This document shows positions 27,162 to 34,987 of a stretch of DNA of 64,000 nucleotides, piece after piece (within the stretch, counting starts at the first letter, position 1; each line of letters opens with the position of its first letter). Made by a program: the position numbers and the translations under genes. The DNA is from Aminobacter aminovorans. GTDB lineage: Bacteria; Pseudomonadota; Alphaproteobacteria; Rhizobiales; Rhizobiaceae. The stretch covers positions 4,355,501 through 4,419,500 of the forward strand of contig NZ_UFSM01000001.1 in the NCBI RefSeq assembly GCF_900445235.1. Direction: 5' to 3'. The notes under the pieces are model-generated. The model saw nothing but the letters and a program-made list of their open reading frames with translations, did no database searches and was not told the origin of the DNA.

Positions 27162-27182
27162 CCGGCGGCCCATGGCCGCCGG
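27162..27182. terminator. GC-rich hairpin between convergent genes
   Basis: CCGGCGGCC/GGCCGCCGG, a perfect 9-bp stem with loop CAT, lies 12 bases after the oligopeptidase stop and just before the stop of the convergent cytochrome gene. There is no T-run, so termination efficiency is uncertain. Confidence 0.45.
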
Positions 27183-27187
27183 TGTGC

Positions 27188-28141
27188 TCAGCCCGCCGGC
27201 TTTGGCTGTTGCGCCGGATAACCGTTGGGATGTGGCGGGATCGCCTTGAGGTAAGCGGCGATCGCCTCCCGGTCCGCGGCAGTCAGCCTCGCCATGTTCT
27301 TCTGAACCTCGACCATGGTGCCGCCCACCGAATCGAACTCCGGCGTGAAACCGGTTTCGAGATAGCCGGCGATATCTCCTTCGGACCAGCCGCTGATGTC
27401 TTTGCCTTCGGGCGTGATGTTGGGCACGACGCCATCGCCTTCCGCGGCCCTGGCGCCGGCCAGCCACTGGCCCTTCTCGGTGCCGCCGGCAAGGCTGCGC
27501 GGTGTGTGGCATTCGCCGCAATGGCCGGCACCTTCGACAAGGTCCCGCCCGTGCAACACCTTCTCGGGCGTGCCCTCGGCAAAGGCGACCACGGGTTCAT
27601 TGCTGAGATAGAGCTGCTTCCAAAGACCCAGCCCGCGCCGAATGTTGAAGGGGAAGCCAAGGTCATGGTCGGGCGCCCTGCCCTCCACGGCCGGAAGCGT
27701 CTTCATGAAGGCGTAGAGATCGGCGACATCAGACGGCTTCATGCGGGCATAGGACGCATAGGGAAAGGCCGGGTACAGGTGCTGCCCGTCGCGCGAGAGC
27801 CCCTTCAGCATCGCATTGGCGAAGTCTTCGAGCGACCATGCACCGATGCCATCAGTGGGGTCGGAAGAAATGTTCGGCGCAACAAAGGTGCCGAACTGGG
27901 TCTTGAGCTCGACGCCGCCTGCAAGCTGCAGCCGCGCGTCGCCGTCGGATTTCGGCCTTGCGTGGCATGAGGCACAACCGCCAGCGTCAAATATCCGCTG
28001 GCCACGGCTGGCGTCACCGTTTCCCAAGGCCGCCAGTGTGTCAGGCGCCAGCTTGTCCGGCACCGTCAGCCACCAGAAGATTGCGGCCCCGGCGCCACCA
28101 AGCGCCAGAGCCGCGACTGCGAGTTTCCTGAAGACAGCCAT
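27188..28141 (-). CDS. Diheme c-type cytochrome
   Basis: 317 residues. An N-terminal anchor (about 7-27) is followed by two cytochrome c domains: heme site GGCASCHARPKSDGD with axial Met candidate in the following region, and heme site GHCGECHTPRSLAGG. It resembles membrane-bound cytochrome subunits of alcohol/sugar dehydrogenases and rhizobial diheme cytochromes. Electron partner unknown. It lies 10 bases downstream of the cytochrome c556 gene, so the two likely form an operon. Maturation would depend on the ccm genes at the left of the window. Confidence 0.9.
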   Translation of the reverse strand: MAVFRKLAVAALALGGAGAAIFWWLTVPDKLAPDTLAALGNGDASRGQRIFDAGGCASCHARPKSDGDARLQLAGGVELKTQFGTFVAPNISSDPTDGIGAWSLEDFANAMLKGLSRDGQHLYPAFPYASYARMKPSDVADLYAFMKTLPAVEGRAPDHDLGFPFNIRRGLGLWKQLYLSNEPVVAFAEGTPEKVLHGRDLVEGAGHCGECHTPRSLAGGTEKGQWLAGARAAEGDGVVPNITPEGKDISGWSEGDIAGYLETGFTPEFDSVGGTMVEVQKNMARLTAADREAIAAYLKAIPPHPNGYPAQQPKPAG

Positions 28142-28151
28142 CCCGAGGGGG

Positions 28152-28589
28152 TCAGCCCTTCTTCACACGGAAGGCCTCATGGCAGGTGCCGCAGGTCTGG
28201 CCAATCGTGCCGACCTGCGCCTTCAATGCATCGACATCGGCAGCCGGGCTTGCGACTGCAGCAGCGGTCACGGCCTTGAACTTGTCGACTTGAGCCTGGA
28301 ATCCAGCCAGGTCCTCCCAGATCTTGGGCGAAGCGGTCGTGTCGCCCTGGTCGCTCCCCGCAGGGAACGACGCCGCCACATCGATCTTCTGGACGCTGTC
28401 GTTGAGCGCGGTCAGGGCCGCGACGACAGCTGCCGCATCGAACGGCGCTTCGCCCTTCACCATCTTCGCAAGTGTGCCGACTTGCTTCGCATTCTCCTTC
28501 ATCACCGCCTGACGATCAGCAATCACATCGGCGAATGCTGCGGTGGTAGCGAGCGCGAGCGCTGCGACGGCAAACACAATCTTTTTCAT
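28152..28589 (-). CDS. Cytochrome c' / c556 family protein
   Basis: 145 residues from ATG 28589 (MKKIVFAVAALALATTAAFA signal peptide). A four-helix bundle follows: DVIADRQAVMKENAKQVGTL with the Met ligand, GEAPFDAAAVVAALTALN, and the C-terminal heme site QTCGTCHEAFRVKKG. This is the class II cytochrome c pattern (heme near the C-terminus). Role: periplasmic electron carrier. Probably co-transcribed with the diheme cytochrome. Confidence 0.92.
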   Translation of the reverse strand: MKKIVFAVAALALATTAAFADVIADRQAVMKENAKQVGTLAKMVKGEAPFDAAAVVAALTALNDSVQKIDVAASFPAGSDQGDTTASPKIWEDLAGFQAQVDKFKAVTAAAVASPAADVDALKAQVGTIGQTCGTCHEAFRVKKG

Positions 28590-28712
28590 AAGGTCCTCTC
28601 TCGGTTGCAACTGCTGCCTAGGGCCAACGGCGAAACTGGCGGAATTCGTCCGGGAATTCTCATCACGCTTGCGTGACTGTTAGTGTTTTTCAAACATTGC
28701 CACCCAAATGCA

Positions 28713-28739
28713 AAAAACCCCGGACCTGCCGGGGTTTTT
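28713..28739 (-). terminator. Strong intrinsic terminator downstream of sodB
   Basis: CCCCGG/CCGGGG stem (28718-28723 with 28729-28734) with a 5-base loop, flanked by A-run on one side and T-run on the other (28713-28717 and 28735-28739). On the minus strand the stem runs into TTTTTTG. It is 30 bases past the sodB stop and can work in both directions. Confidence 0.85.
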
Positions 28740-28768
28740 CGTATCGCATCTATGAACCGGGCTTGAGC

Positions 28769-29365
28769 TCAGGCCTTTTCGTAGAGCTCGAGCACGTAGT
28801 CCCAGTTGATCAGGCTGTCGACAAATGCCTCGAGGTACTTCGGACGGGCATTGCGATAGTCGATGTAGTAGGAGTGCTCCCAGACGTCGACGCCGAGGAT
28901 CGGGGTCGCGCCGTGAACCAGCGGGTTCTCGCCGTTCGGGGTCTTGGAGATGGCGAGCTTGCCATCCTTGACCGACAGCCAGGCCCAGCCCGAACCGAAC
29001 TGCGTGGTGCCGGCAGCGATGAAGTCAGCCTTGAACTTGTCGTAGCCACCGAGGTCGGCATCGACGGCCTTCTGCAGTGCGCCTGGCAGCTTGTTGCCGC
29101 CGCCGCCTTTCTTCATCCACTTCCAGAAGTGGACGTGGTTGTAGTGCTGGGCTGCGTTGTTGAACAGGCCGGCATTCTTGCCGAACGACTGCTTCACCAC
29201 CTCTTCCAGCGACAGCTTGTCCATGCCCGCTTCGGCAGCCAGCTTGTTGCCGTTGTCGACATAGGCCTTGTGATGCTTGTCGTGATGGTACTCGAGCGTC
29301 TCCTTCGACATGAAGGGCTGCAGCGCCTCGTAGTCGTAGGGCAATTCGGGCAATTCAAAAGCCAT
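28769..29365 (-). CDS. sodB: Superoxide dismutase, Fe/Mn family
   Basis: 198 residues, normal size. N-terminal FELPELPYDYEALQPFMSKE, first metal His in TLEYHHDKHHKAYVDNGN, second His in NNAAQHYNHVHFWKWM, and C-terminal metal ligands in LGVDVWEHSYYIDYRNARP (Asp and His). GSGWAWLSVKDGKL is also typical. Known role: dismutation of superoxide in the cytoplasm. The metal (Fe, Mn or cambialistic) cannot be decided with certainty. It is a single-gene unit with a strong terminator. Confidence 0.95.
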   Translation of the reverse strand: MAFELPELPYDYEALQPFMSKETLEYHHDKHHKAYVDNGNKLAAEAGMDKLSLEEVVKQSFGKNAGLFNNAAQHYNHVHFWKWMKKGGGGNKLPGALQKAVDADLGGYDKFKADFIAAGTTQFGSGWAWLSVKDGKLAISKTPNGENPLVHGATPILGVDVWEHSYYIDYRNARPKYLEAFVDSLINWDYVLELYEKA

Positions 29366-29472
29366 GGATCATACTCCCTTGCTGGCAATTTCGCGGCATG
29401 ACTATGCCGTCTACAGATAGGTCGTCATCATCTTGGAAACAGATGAGAGGCACTGTTTTTTCTTCGCTGCAC

Positions 29473-30351
29473 TCAGGCCTTGCCGGTAGAGTGAGCCCAC
29501 TCCCAATATAGCTCGCGAGACTTTTTTGCTACCGGTCCCGGTTGGAGATTTCGATCTTCGATGCGCGTCACCGGAACGACCTTGGAGTGGTTTCCTGTCG
29601 AGAAAATCTCGTCGGCTTCGAGGAATTCGCGCACCGAAAGCGTCTTCTCGACGACGGTGTAGCCGTGCTCGGCAAGCAACGACATTGTCCGGCTACGGGT
29701 AATTCCGGAAAGGAAAGTTCCATTTGGCGCCGGCGTGAGAACCTGGCCGTTCTTGACCAGGAAGATGTTGGACGATCCGGTCTCGGCGACATTGCCCAGC
29801 ATGTCGAGCACCAGCGCATTGTCGAAACCACGCATCTTGGCGTCGAGGATCGCGCGGCCGTTGTTGGGGTAGAGACAGCCGGCCTTGGCGTTGGTCGGCA
29901 TTGTTTCCATGCTCGGCCGGCGGAACGGTGACAGGCCGATCGAAAATCCGGTCGGTGGCAGCATCGGTGATTCGTAGAGGCAGAGGCAGAACCGTGTCGA
30001 GGCCGGGTCGGCCGGAACGCCCATATAGCCGCCATGCTCGGCCCAGTACATCGGCCTGATATAGACCGCCGTCTTGCCGTCGAACTTCTTGAGCCCGTCC
30101 CAGGTAAGCCCGACGATCTGCTCGGGGCTCATCGACGGCTTCAGGCCGAGCGCAATCGCCGAGGAGTTGACCCGCCGCGAATGGGCTTCAAGATCGGGCG
30201 CCACGCCCTCGAACCAGCGGCCACCGTCGAACACGCTGGACCCAAGCCACATGGCGTGGCTGCGCGGACCGATGAGGGCGACATTGCCCTCATGCCAATC
30301 GCCATCGACATAGGTCCAGGTCGTGGATTGTGCAGCCGCAGCGAGCGTCAT
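29473..30351 (-). CDS. ilvE: Branched-chain amino acid aminotransferase
   Basis: 292 residues from ATG 30351 (MTLAAAAQSTTWTYVDGDWH); the open frame starts 21 codons earlier, but family members begin near this point. Fold-type IV PLP enzyme: SSVFDGGRWFEGVAPDLEAH, PLP lysine in TNAKAGCLYPNNGR, and GFDNALVLDMLGNVAETGSS. Known reaction: transamination of Leu, Ile and Val with 2-oxoglutarate. The proteins of this subgroup can also act on other amino acids, and some are annotated D-amino-acid or aminodeoxychorismate-type. Divergent from the HAD gene. Confidence 0.88.
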   Translation of the reverse strand: MTLAAAAQSTTWTYVDGDWHEGNVALIGPRSHAMWLGSSVFDGGRWFEGVAPDLEAHSRRVNSSAIALGLKPSMSPEQIVGLTWDGLKKFDGKTAVYIRPMYWAEHGGYMGVPADPASTRFCLCLYESPMLPPTGFSIGLSPFRRPSMETMPTNAKAGCLYPNNGRAILDAKMRGFDNALVLDMLGNVAETGSSNIFLVKNGQVLTPAPNGTFLSGITRSRTMSLLAEHGYTVVEKTLSVREFLEADEIFSTGNHSKVVPVTRIEDRNLQPGPVAKKSRELYWEWAHSTGKA

Positions 30352-30492
30352 GGTCTTTTCCCGTCGCATCTTGTTGGTGGCGGGCATCGAAAAGGCTTTG
30401 GCAGGCCTCGTCAACCGGCAGCAGGCCTAAATGTTGGAGCCAGCGGATAGTTGTGCTTGCGCTCGCCGCCAAGCCGTTGGAAAACCACAGGC

Positions 30493-31155
30493 ATGCGCCA
30501 CGCCGCCTACATATTCGACGCCTATGGCACACTGTTCGACGTGCATGCGGCCGTTCGCCGCCACGCCGCCGACATCGGCCCGGATGGCCAGCTGCTTTCG
30601 GAGATCTGGCGGGCCAAGCAGCTCGAATATTCCTGGGTCCGCACCCTGATGGGCGCCTATCTCGACTTCTGGCAGCTCACCGAACAGGCGCTCGACTTCG
30701 CCTTCCGCAAGGTGCCCTCCGTCGATCCGGCACTTCGCAGCAGGTTGCTCGACGCCTATTGGAAGCTCGACTGCTATCCGGAGGTTCCTGCCGTCCTGCG
30801 CAACCTGAAAGACAATGGCGCGCGGCTGGCCATCCTGTCCAATGGTTCGCCAGCGATGCTGGAAGCTGCCGTGCGTTCGGCCGGCCTCGACCTCATCCTG
30901 GACGAGGTGTTCTCCGTAGACAGCGTCCGCCGCTTCAAGACGGACCAGTCGGTGTATGACCTGGTGGCCAGCAGCTGGCGTCTCTATCCCGAAGCGATAT
31001 CGTTCCAATCGTCCAATCGGTGGGACATAGCGGGGGCCGCCAAGTTCGGCTGCCGCACCGTCTGGATCAACCGCGCCGACCAGCCGGACGAGTACCGGGA
31101 CTTCCCGCCATCCCTGATCCTGCCGTCGCTGGAAGGTTTAGTTACAATTGGTTAG
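30493..31155 (+). CDS. Haloacid dehalogenase type II (HAD superfamily)
   Basis: 220 residues from ATG 30493. HAD motif I AYIFDAYGTLFDVHAA (nucleophilic Asp at about 9), motif II ILSNGSPAML, motif III Lys in RRFKTDQSVYDLVA and motif IV RWDIAGAAKFGCRTVWINR. The segment WRAKQLEYSWVRTLMGAY is the substrate-helix signature of L-2-haloacid dehalogenases. Reaction: hydrolysis of L-2-haloalkanoic acids to D-2-hydroxy acids. In position IV the usual Asn-x-x-Asp is SSNRWD. Physiological substrate unknown. A perfect 12-bp palindrome GGTTAGCTAACC follows the stop at 31150. Confidence 0.9.
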   Translation: MRHAAYIFDAYGTLFDVHAAVRRHAADIGPDGQLLSEIWRAKQLEYSWVRTLMGAYLDFWQLTEQALDFAFRKVPSVDPALRSRLLDAYWKLDCYPEVPAVLRNLKDNGARLAILSNGSPAMLEAAVRSAGLDLILDEVFSVDSVRRFKTDQSVYDLVASSWRLYPEAISFQSSNRWDIAGAAKFGCRTVWINRADQPDEYRDFPPSLILPSLEGLVTIG

Positions 31156-31334
31156 CTAACCATAGGTCAGGCATGTTGCCATAACGCAACAGTGATTGGC
31201 GCGTCACATCGTTGCCATGCTTTGTCCACCCTAAGGTCGGATTTTGAACCGCCTATCTCCGTGAGCGTTAGGGGACGCCGACCGTTTCCCTTGAATTCAC
31301 CATTTCTTTCGAACTGGACTCCTAGATCGCAGCC

Positions 31335-32075
31335 ATGCCCATATCACATGATTCATCCCGCCCCCTCTCGAGGCGCGGCTTTCTCAACCTGGCGGCCGCA
31401 GGTGCGGCCACGGCAGCGCTTTCGGCCTGCTCGACCGTCAGCGGAGGCGGCCAGTTCGTAGAAGCGCCGCAAATCGTCCCCCCGACGCCAACAATCGACC
31501 CGGCCTTTGGCGACTACGTCAACATGTATGGCCCTGTCAGCGACGAAGGCTACGAGGTTCCCGGCATTCCGATCAAGAAGGTGAAGCCACAATTCCTTCG
31601 CCAGGTCGTCGCCGATCCGACCGGCGAACGTCCCGGCACGCTCGTCGTCGACACCTCGACGCACTTCCTCTATCTGGTCCGCGAGAATGGCGAAGCGATC
31701 CGCTATGGCGTCGGCCTGGGCCGAGCCGGTTTTGCCTGGTCGGGACGTGCCGTCATCCAGTGGAAGCGCAAGTGGCCGAAGTGGACGCCGCCGGACGACA
31801 TGATCGGCCGCGACCCGAAGCTCGAGAAGTACAGCGTCCGCAACGGCGGCATGGCGCCTGGCCTGAACAATCCGCTCGGCGCCCGGGCGCTCTACATCTT
31901 CCAGAACAACGAGGACACGCTCTACCGCGTCCATGGTTCGCCTGAGTGGTGGACGATCGGCAAGTCGGTGTCGTCGGGCTGCGTTCGCCTGATGAACCAG
32001 GACATCATGGATCTCTACGATCGCGTGCCTTCCAAGACGCCGATCCTGGTCACCAACGGCCTCGGCATGGCCTGA
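31335..32075 (+). CDS. L,D-transpeptidase (YkuD), Tat-type lipoprotein signal
   Basis: 246 residues. The N-terminus has a twin-arginine motif LSRRGFLNLAAAG directly followed by a lipobox LSAC, so it may be a Tat-exported lipoprotein. The YkuD domain begins at GTLVVDTSTHFLYLVRENG; catalytic residues are His in YRVHGSPEWWTIG and Cys near 216 in SVSSGCVRLMNQD. Known role: 3-3 crosslinking of peptidoglycan or attachment of outer membrane proteins. Rhizobiales have many paralogues, so the exact role is open. Followed by a strong terminator. Confidence 0.93.
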   Translation: MPISHDSSRPLSRRGFLNLAAAGAATAALSACSTVSGGGQFVEAPQIVPPTPTIDPAFGDYVNMYGPVSDEGYEVPGIPIKKVKPQFLRQVVADPTGERPGTLVVDTSTHFLYLVRENGEAIRYGVGLGRAGFAWSGRAVIQWKRKWPKWTPPDDMIGRDPKLEKYSVRNGGMAPGLNNPLGARALYIFQNNEDTLYRVHGSPEWWTIGKSVSSGCVRLMNQDIMDLYDRVPSKTPILVTNGLGMA

Positions 32076-32096
32076 CCTCAGGCTGGCTCACCAACG

Positions 32097-32125
32097 AAAA
32101 CGGCGCGTCCCCGACGCGCCGTTTT
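32097..32125. terminator. Bidirectional intrinsic terminator
   Basis: AAAACGGCGCGTC pairs perfectly with GACGCGCCGTTTT (13 bp, loop CCC). It lies between the L,D-transpeptidase stop and the convergent HerA-like gene, and has T-runs in both directions. Confidence 0.9.
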
Positions 32126-32153
32126 GCTTTGGTCCGTTGGGAGACTGGCTGGC

Positions 32154-33707
32154 TTAGAAGCCCTTCTTGAGGCTGCCGAGAATGCCGCGCACCAGCGCCC
32201 GGCCAACCGACGAGCCGACAGAGCGCACCACCGACTTCAGCGCCGCTTCCGTCACCGTCTGGCGGTTCGAGGTCCGCGGCCGCGGTGCATTGCCGGTGTT
32301 GCGGCCACTGGGCGCGGGTGCGTCGTTGCCGAAGCCCGGAATGGTCCAGCCGCTGCCACCGCCGGTATTCGCCTGCTGCGCTTCCTCCTGGGCCTTTTGC
32401 GCCTCGAGCGCCTTCTTCTGCAGCATTTCAAAAGCCGATTCGCGGTCGACAGTCTCGTCGTACTGACCGGCGACCGGGCTCTCATTGATCAGCTTCTGTC
32501 GCTCCTGCGGCGTGATCGGCCCGAGCCGCGATGCCGGCGGCCGGATCAACGTCCGCTGAACCATCGATGGCACACCCTTGGCCTCGAGCGTCGACACCAG
32601 TGCCTCGCCGGTGCCGAGCTGGGTGATCGCGGTGGCGCAATTGAAGTCAGGGTTCGGACGGAAGGTATCGGCAGCCGTCTTCACCGCCTTCTGCTCGCGC
32701 GGCGTGTAGGCGCGCAGCGCATGCTGGACACGGTTGCCGAGCTGGGCCAGCACGGCTTCGGGGACGTCGAGCGGGTTCTGGGTGACGAAATAGACACCGA
32801 CGCCCTTCGAACGGATCAGGCGAACGACCTGCTCGACGCGGTCGACGACGATCTTCGGCGCCTCGTCGAACAACAGGTGCGCTTCGTCGAAGAAGAACAC
32901 CAGCTTCGGCTTGTCTGGATCGCCGACCTCGGGCAGCACCTCGAACAGTTCCGACAGCAGCCAGAGCAGGAAGGTCGCGTAGAGCCGCGGGTTCATCATC
33001 AGCTTGTCGGCGGCAAGCACGTTAATCGCGCCGCGGCCATCACGCGTCGTACGCATGATGTCGGCGATCTTCAGCGCCGGCTCACCGAAGAAGTGGTTGC
33101 CGCCCTGCTGCTCGAGCACCAGCAGCGAACGCTGGATCGCGCCGACCGAAGGCTTGGTGATATTGCCGTAGCGGGTACCGATTTCGTCGGCGCGATCGGC
33201 GATGTTGGCCAGCAGCGACTGCAGGTCCTTCATGTCGAGCAGCAGCAGGCCTTCCTCGTCGGCAATGCGGAAAGCGATGTTGAGCACGCCTTCCTGCGCC
33301 TCCGTCAGGTTCATCAGCCGCGACAGCAGCAGCGGGCCCATTTCGGAAATGGTAGCGCGGATGGGGTGCCCCTGTTCGCCGAACAGGTCCCAGAAGATGA
33401 CTGGGAATTCCTGGAACTCATATGGGTCGAGCTTGATCGCCTCAGCGCGTGCAGTGAGAAAATCCTTGGCCTCGCCGATCATCGAGATGCCCGACAGGTC
33501 GCCCTTGATGTCGGCGCAGAACACCGGAACGCCGGCATTCGAGAAGCCTTCGGCAAGGATTTGCAGCGTCACTGTCTTGCCGGTGCCGGTCGCGCCGGTA
33601 ACCAGGCCGTGGCGATTGCCGTATTTCAACAGCAACTCTTCGGGTCGTTGATAGCTATCGTCCGGCTTGCGGCTGGCACCAATGAAAATGCTGTCGTCCT
33701 GCGCCAT
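32154..33707 (-). CDS. HerA-like helicase/ATPase (DUF853 family)
   Basis: 517 residues from ATG 33707 (MAQDDSIFIGASRK), preceded by GGAGA. Walker A GLVTGATGTGKTVTLQIL, Walker B KLVFFFDEAHLLFDEAP, sensor region GVGVYFVTQNPLDVPE and Arg-finger candidates in NRVQHALRAYTPREQKA. The C-terminal tail is low in complexity (AQKAQEEAQQANTGGGSG) and ends basic. It belongs to the HerA/FtsK superfamily of hexameric DNA-translocating ATPases, subgroup DUF853, whose substrate is not established. No nuclease gene (NurA) is next to it. Confidence 0.9.
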   Translation of the reverse strand: MAQDDSIFIGASRKPDDSYQRPEELLLKYGNRHGLVTGATGTGKTVTLQILAEGFSNAGVPVFCADIKGDLSGISMIGEAKDFLTARAEAIKLDPYEFQEFPVIFWDLFGEQGHPIRATISEMGPLLLSRLMNLTEAQEGVLNIAFRIADEEGLLLLDMKDLQSLLANIADRADEIGTRYGNITKPSVGAIQRSLLVLEQQGGNHFFGEPALKIADIMRTTRDGRGAINVLAADKLMMNPRLYATFLLWLLSELFEVLPEVGDPDKPKLVFFFDEAHLLFDEAPKIVVDRVEQVVRLIRSKGVGVYFVTQNPLDVPEAVLAQLGNRVQHALRAYTPREQKAVKTAADTFRPNPDFNCATAITQLGTGEALVSTLEAKGVPSMVQRTLIRPPASRLGPITPQERQKLINESPVAGQYDETVDRESAFEMLQKKALEAQKAQEEAQQANTGGGSGWTIPGFGNDAPAPSGRNTGNAPRPRTSNRQTVTEAALKSVVRSVGSSVGRALVRGILGSLKKGF

Positions 33708-33812
33708 GGGCGTTGTCTCCGGCAATGCTATTTTCCGACCGCAGCTGCGGCCACCTGCAAGGTATAGTGGCCGTCCTCGCGAGCCACAATGGCTTGGTTC
33801 CCGCGTATCAGC

Positions 33813-33835
33813 ATGTTATACGCAAGTTATAACAT
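33813..33835. promoter_or_regulatory. Perfect inverted repeat upstream of the toxin-antitoxin operon
   Basis: ATGTTATA (33813-33820) and TATAACAT (33828-33835) are exact inverted copies separated by 7 bases. The repeat ends 12 bases before the antitoxin ATG, covers the likely -10 region, and is distinct from the GC-rich surroundings. An operator for autoregulation by the AbrB-type antitoxin is inferred. Confidence 0.65.
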
Positions 33836-33847
33836 GGAGACATTGCC

Positions 33848-34069
33848 ATGAACGTGACGGTGCGCAAGATCGGAAACTCGGAAGGCATCATCCTGCCCAA
33901 GGAATTGCTTGAACGGCACAATCTCAAGGCCGGAGACACGCTTGAGATTGTCGAATCCAAGGATGGCCTCGCCCTCAAACCCACAGACGACGTATTCGAG
34001 CGGCAGATGGAAGCGGCCGGCAAGTTCATGGACAGATACAAGGTGGCGCTTCAGAAACTCGCCGAATGA
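33848..34069 (+). CDS. AbrB/MazE-type antitoxin
   Basis: 73 residues. The N-terminal swapped-hairpin domain VRKIGNSEGIILPKELLERH, AGDTLEIVESKDGLALKP is the AbrB/MazE/SpoVT DNA-binding fold. The C-terminal tail FERQMEAAGKFMDRYKVALQ is helical and amphipathic and is the likely toxin-binding part. Its stop overlaps the toxin start (ATGA). Role inferred: neutralises the Doc-like toxin and represses the operon at the upstream inverted repeat. Confidence 0.9.
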   Translation: MNVTVRKIGNSEGIILPKELLERHNLKAGDTLEIVESKDGLALKPTDDVFERQMEAAGKFMDRYKVALQKLAE

Positions 34070-34455
34070 GCCCGCAATTTCTGAACCGGCGCGTCGTCGA
34101 GGCGATGCATGCAGAACAGCTCCGGCGGCATGGCGGCGCGCAAGGGCTTCGCGATGAAAATGCGTTGGAGTCGGCGGTTGGCCGTGCTGAAAACAAGGCT
34201 GCCTATGGCGATCCTACGATCACGGACCTGGCCGCCGCTTACCTGTTCGGACTCGCACGCAACCATCCCTTCGTCGATGGCAACAAGCGGACGGCGATCG
34301 TGGCGGCAGGTACGTTTCTGGCAGTGAACGGCTACGACCTCACCACCGACGATGGCGCGCTCTATCTGTTCGTGATGGGTGTCGCGGCTGGCGAAATCGA
34401 TGAAGCCGGTGCGGCTGCCTTCTTCCGCGACCACACTGTTCCGGTCGAAACCTAG
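34066..34455 (+). CDS. Doc (death-on-curing) family toxin, Fic fold
   Basis: 129 residues. Short Fic-fold protein with the active-site motif NHPFVDGNKRTAIVAAGTFL (HPFxxGNKRT), the Doc form of the Fic motif. N-terminal RRVVEAMHAEQLRRHGGAQG and RDENALESAVGRAENKAAYG are typical. Known role of Doc: phosphorylation and inactivation of elongation factor Tu. Usually paired with Phd; here the partner is AbrB-like. The 3' end overlaps the convergent Gre-like gene by 4 bases. Confidence 0.92.
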   Translation: MSPQFLNRRVVEAMHAEQLRRHGGAQGLRDENALESAVGRAENKAAYGDPTITDLAAAYLFGLARNHPFVDGNKRTAIVAAGTFLAVNGYDLTTDDGALYLFVMGVAAGEIDEAGAAAFFRDHTVPVET

Positions 34456-34922
34456 CTGCCCAGTTCGACGATTTCCCATTCATGGCCGTTGACCGAGGCG
34501 AGGTCGCCAACGGACTTGCCGAACAATGCAACCGCCATCGGCGAGGCATGCGAGATGCGACCCTTGGCGGCGTCAGCCTCGTCTTCGCCGACGATCTGCC
34601 AGACGTTGCGCTTGCCCTTGTCATCCTCGATGACAACCTTCATGCCGAAGCGAACGACCGTGCTGTCAGGTTCGGGAACGGAAACCTCTGCTGTCTCGCG
34701 GCGCGACTGCCAATAGCGCAGGTCGCGCGACACCGTCGCAATGCGCTCGCGGTCGGCATCGGCCTCGGCCTTTGCCAGATCTTCGCGCAGGCTGGCGAGC
34801 AGGGTTTCGATATGGGCGAAACCCTGCTCGGTGACCAGGTTTCGCGACGCGCTGACCGGCCGCTCGCCAATGTCGGCGATTACGTTTTCGCTATCGTCTT
34901 CGCGGGTAAAAGCTCTGCTCAT
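34452..34922 (-). CDS. GreA/GreB-like transcription elongation factor
   Basis: 156 residues from ATG 34922. The C-terminal FKBP-like domain is clear: VRFGMKVVIEDDKGKRNVWQ, IVGEDEADAAKGRISHASPM, AVALFGKSVGD, WEIVEL. The N-terminal coiled coil is present (IETLLASLREDLAKAEADAD), but the highly conserved tip block DLKENAEYHAAR of GreA is not recognisable. It may be a Gre-related factor with altered transcript cleavage, binding the RNA polymerase secondary channel. It is a single gene, ending inside the toxin gene's last codons. Confidence 0.85.
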   Translation of the reverse strand: MSRAFTREDDSENVIADIGERPVSASRNLVTEQGFAHIETLLASLREDLAKAEADADRERIATVSRDLRYWQSRRETAEVSVPEPDSTVVRFGMKVVIEDDKGKRNVWQIVGEDEADAAKGRISHASPMAVALFGKSVGDLASVNGHEWEIVELGS

Positions 34923-34987
34923 CAACCGAACCTAGGTGTTCGCTGCATGGATAACAAGCCAGCCAGGCTGACCCGCTCATTGCGCCC

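Noticed and set aside
31150..31161. GGTTAGCTAACC palindrome after the HAD gene
   Set aside because: Perfect but only 12 bp, without a second copy or a nearby promoter; kept only as a note in the gene entry.
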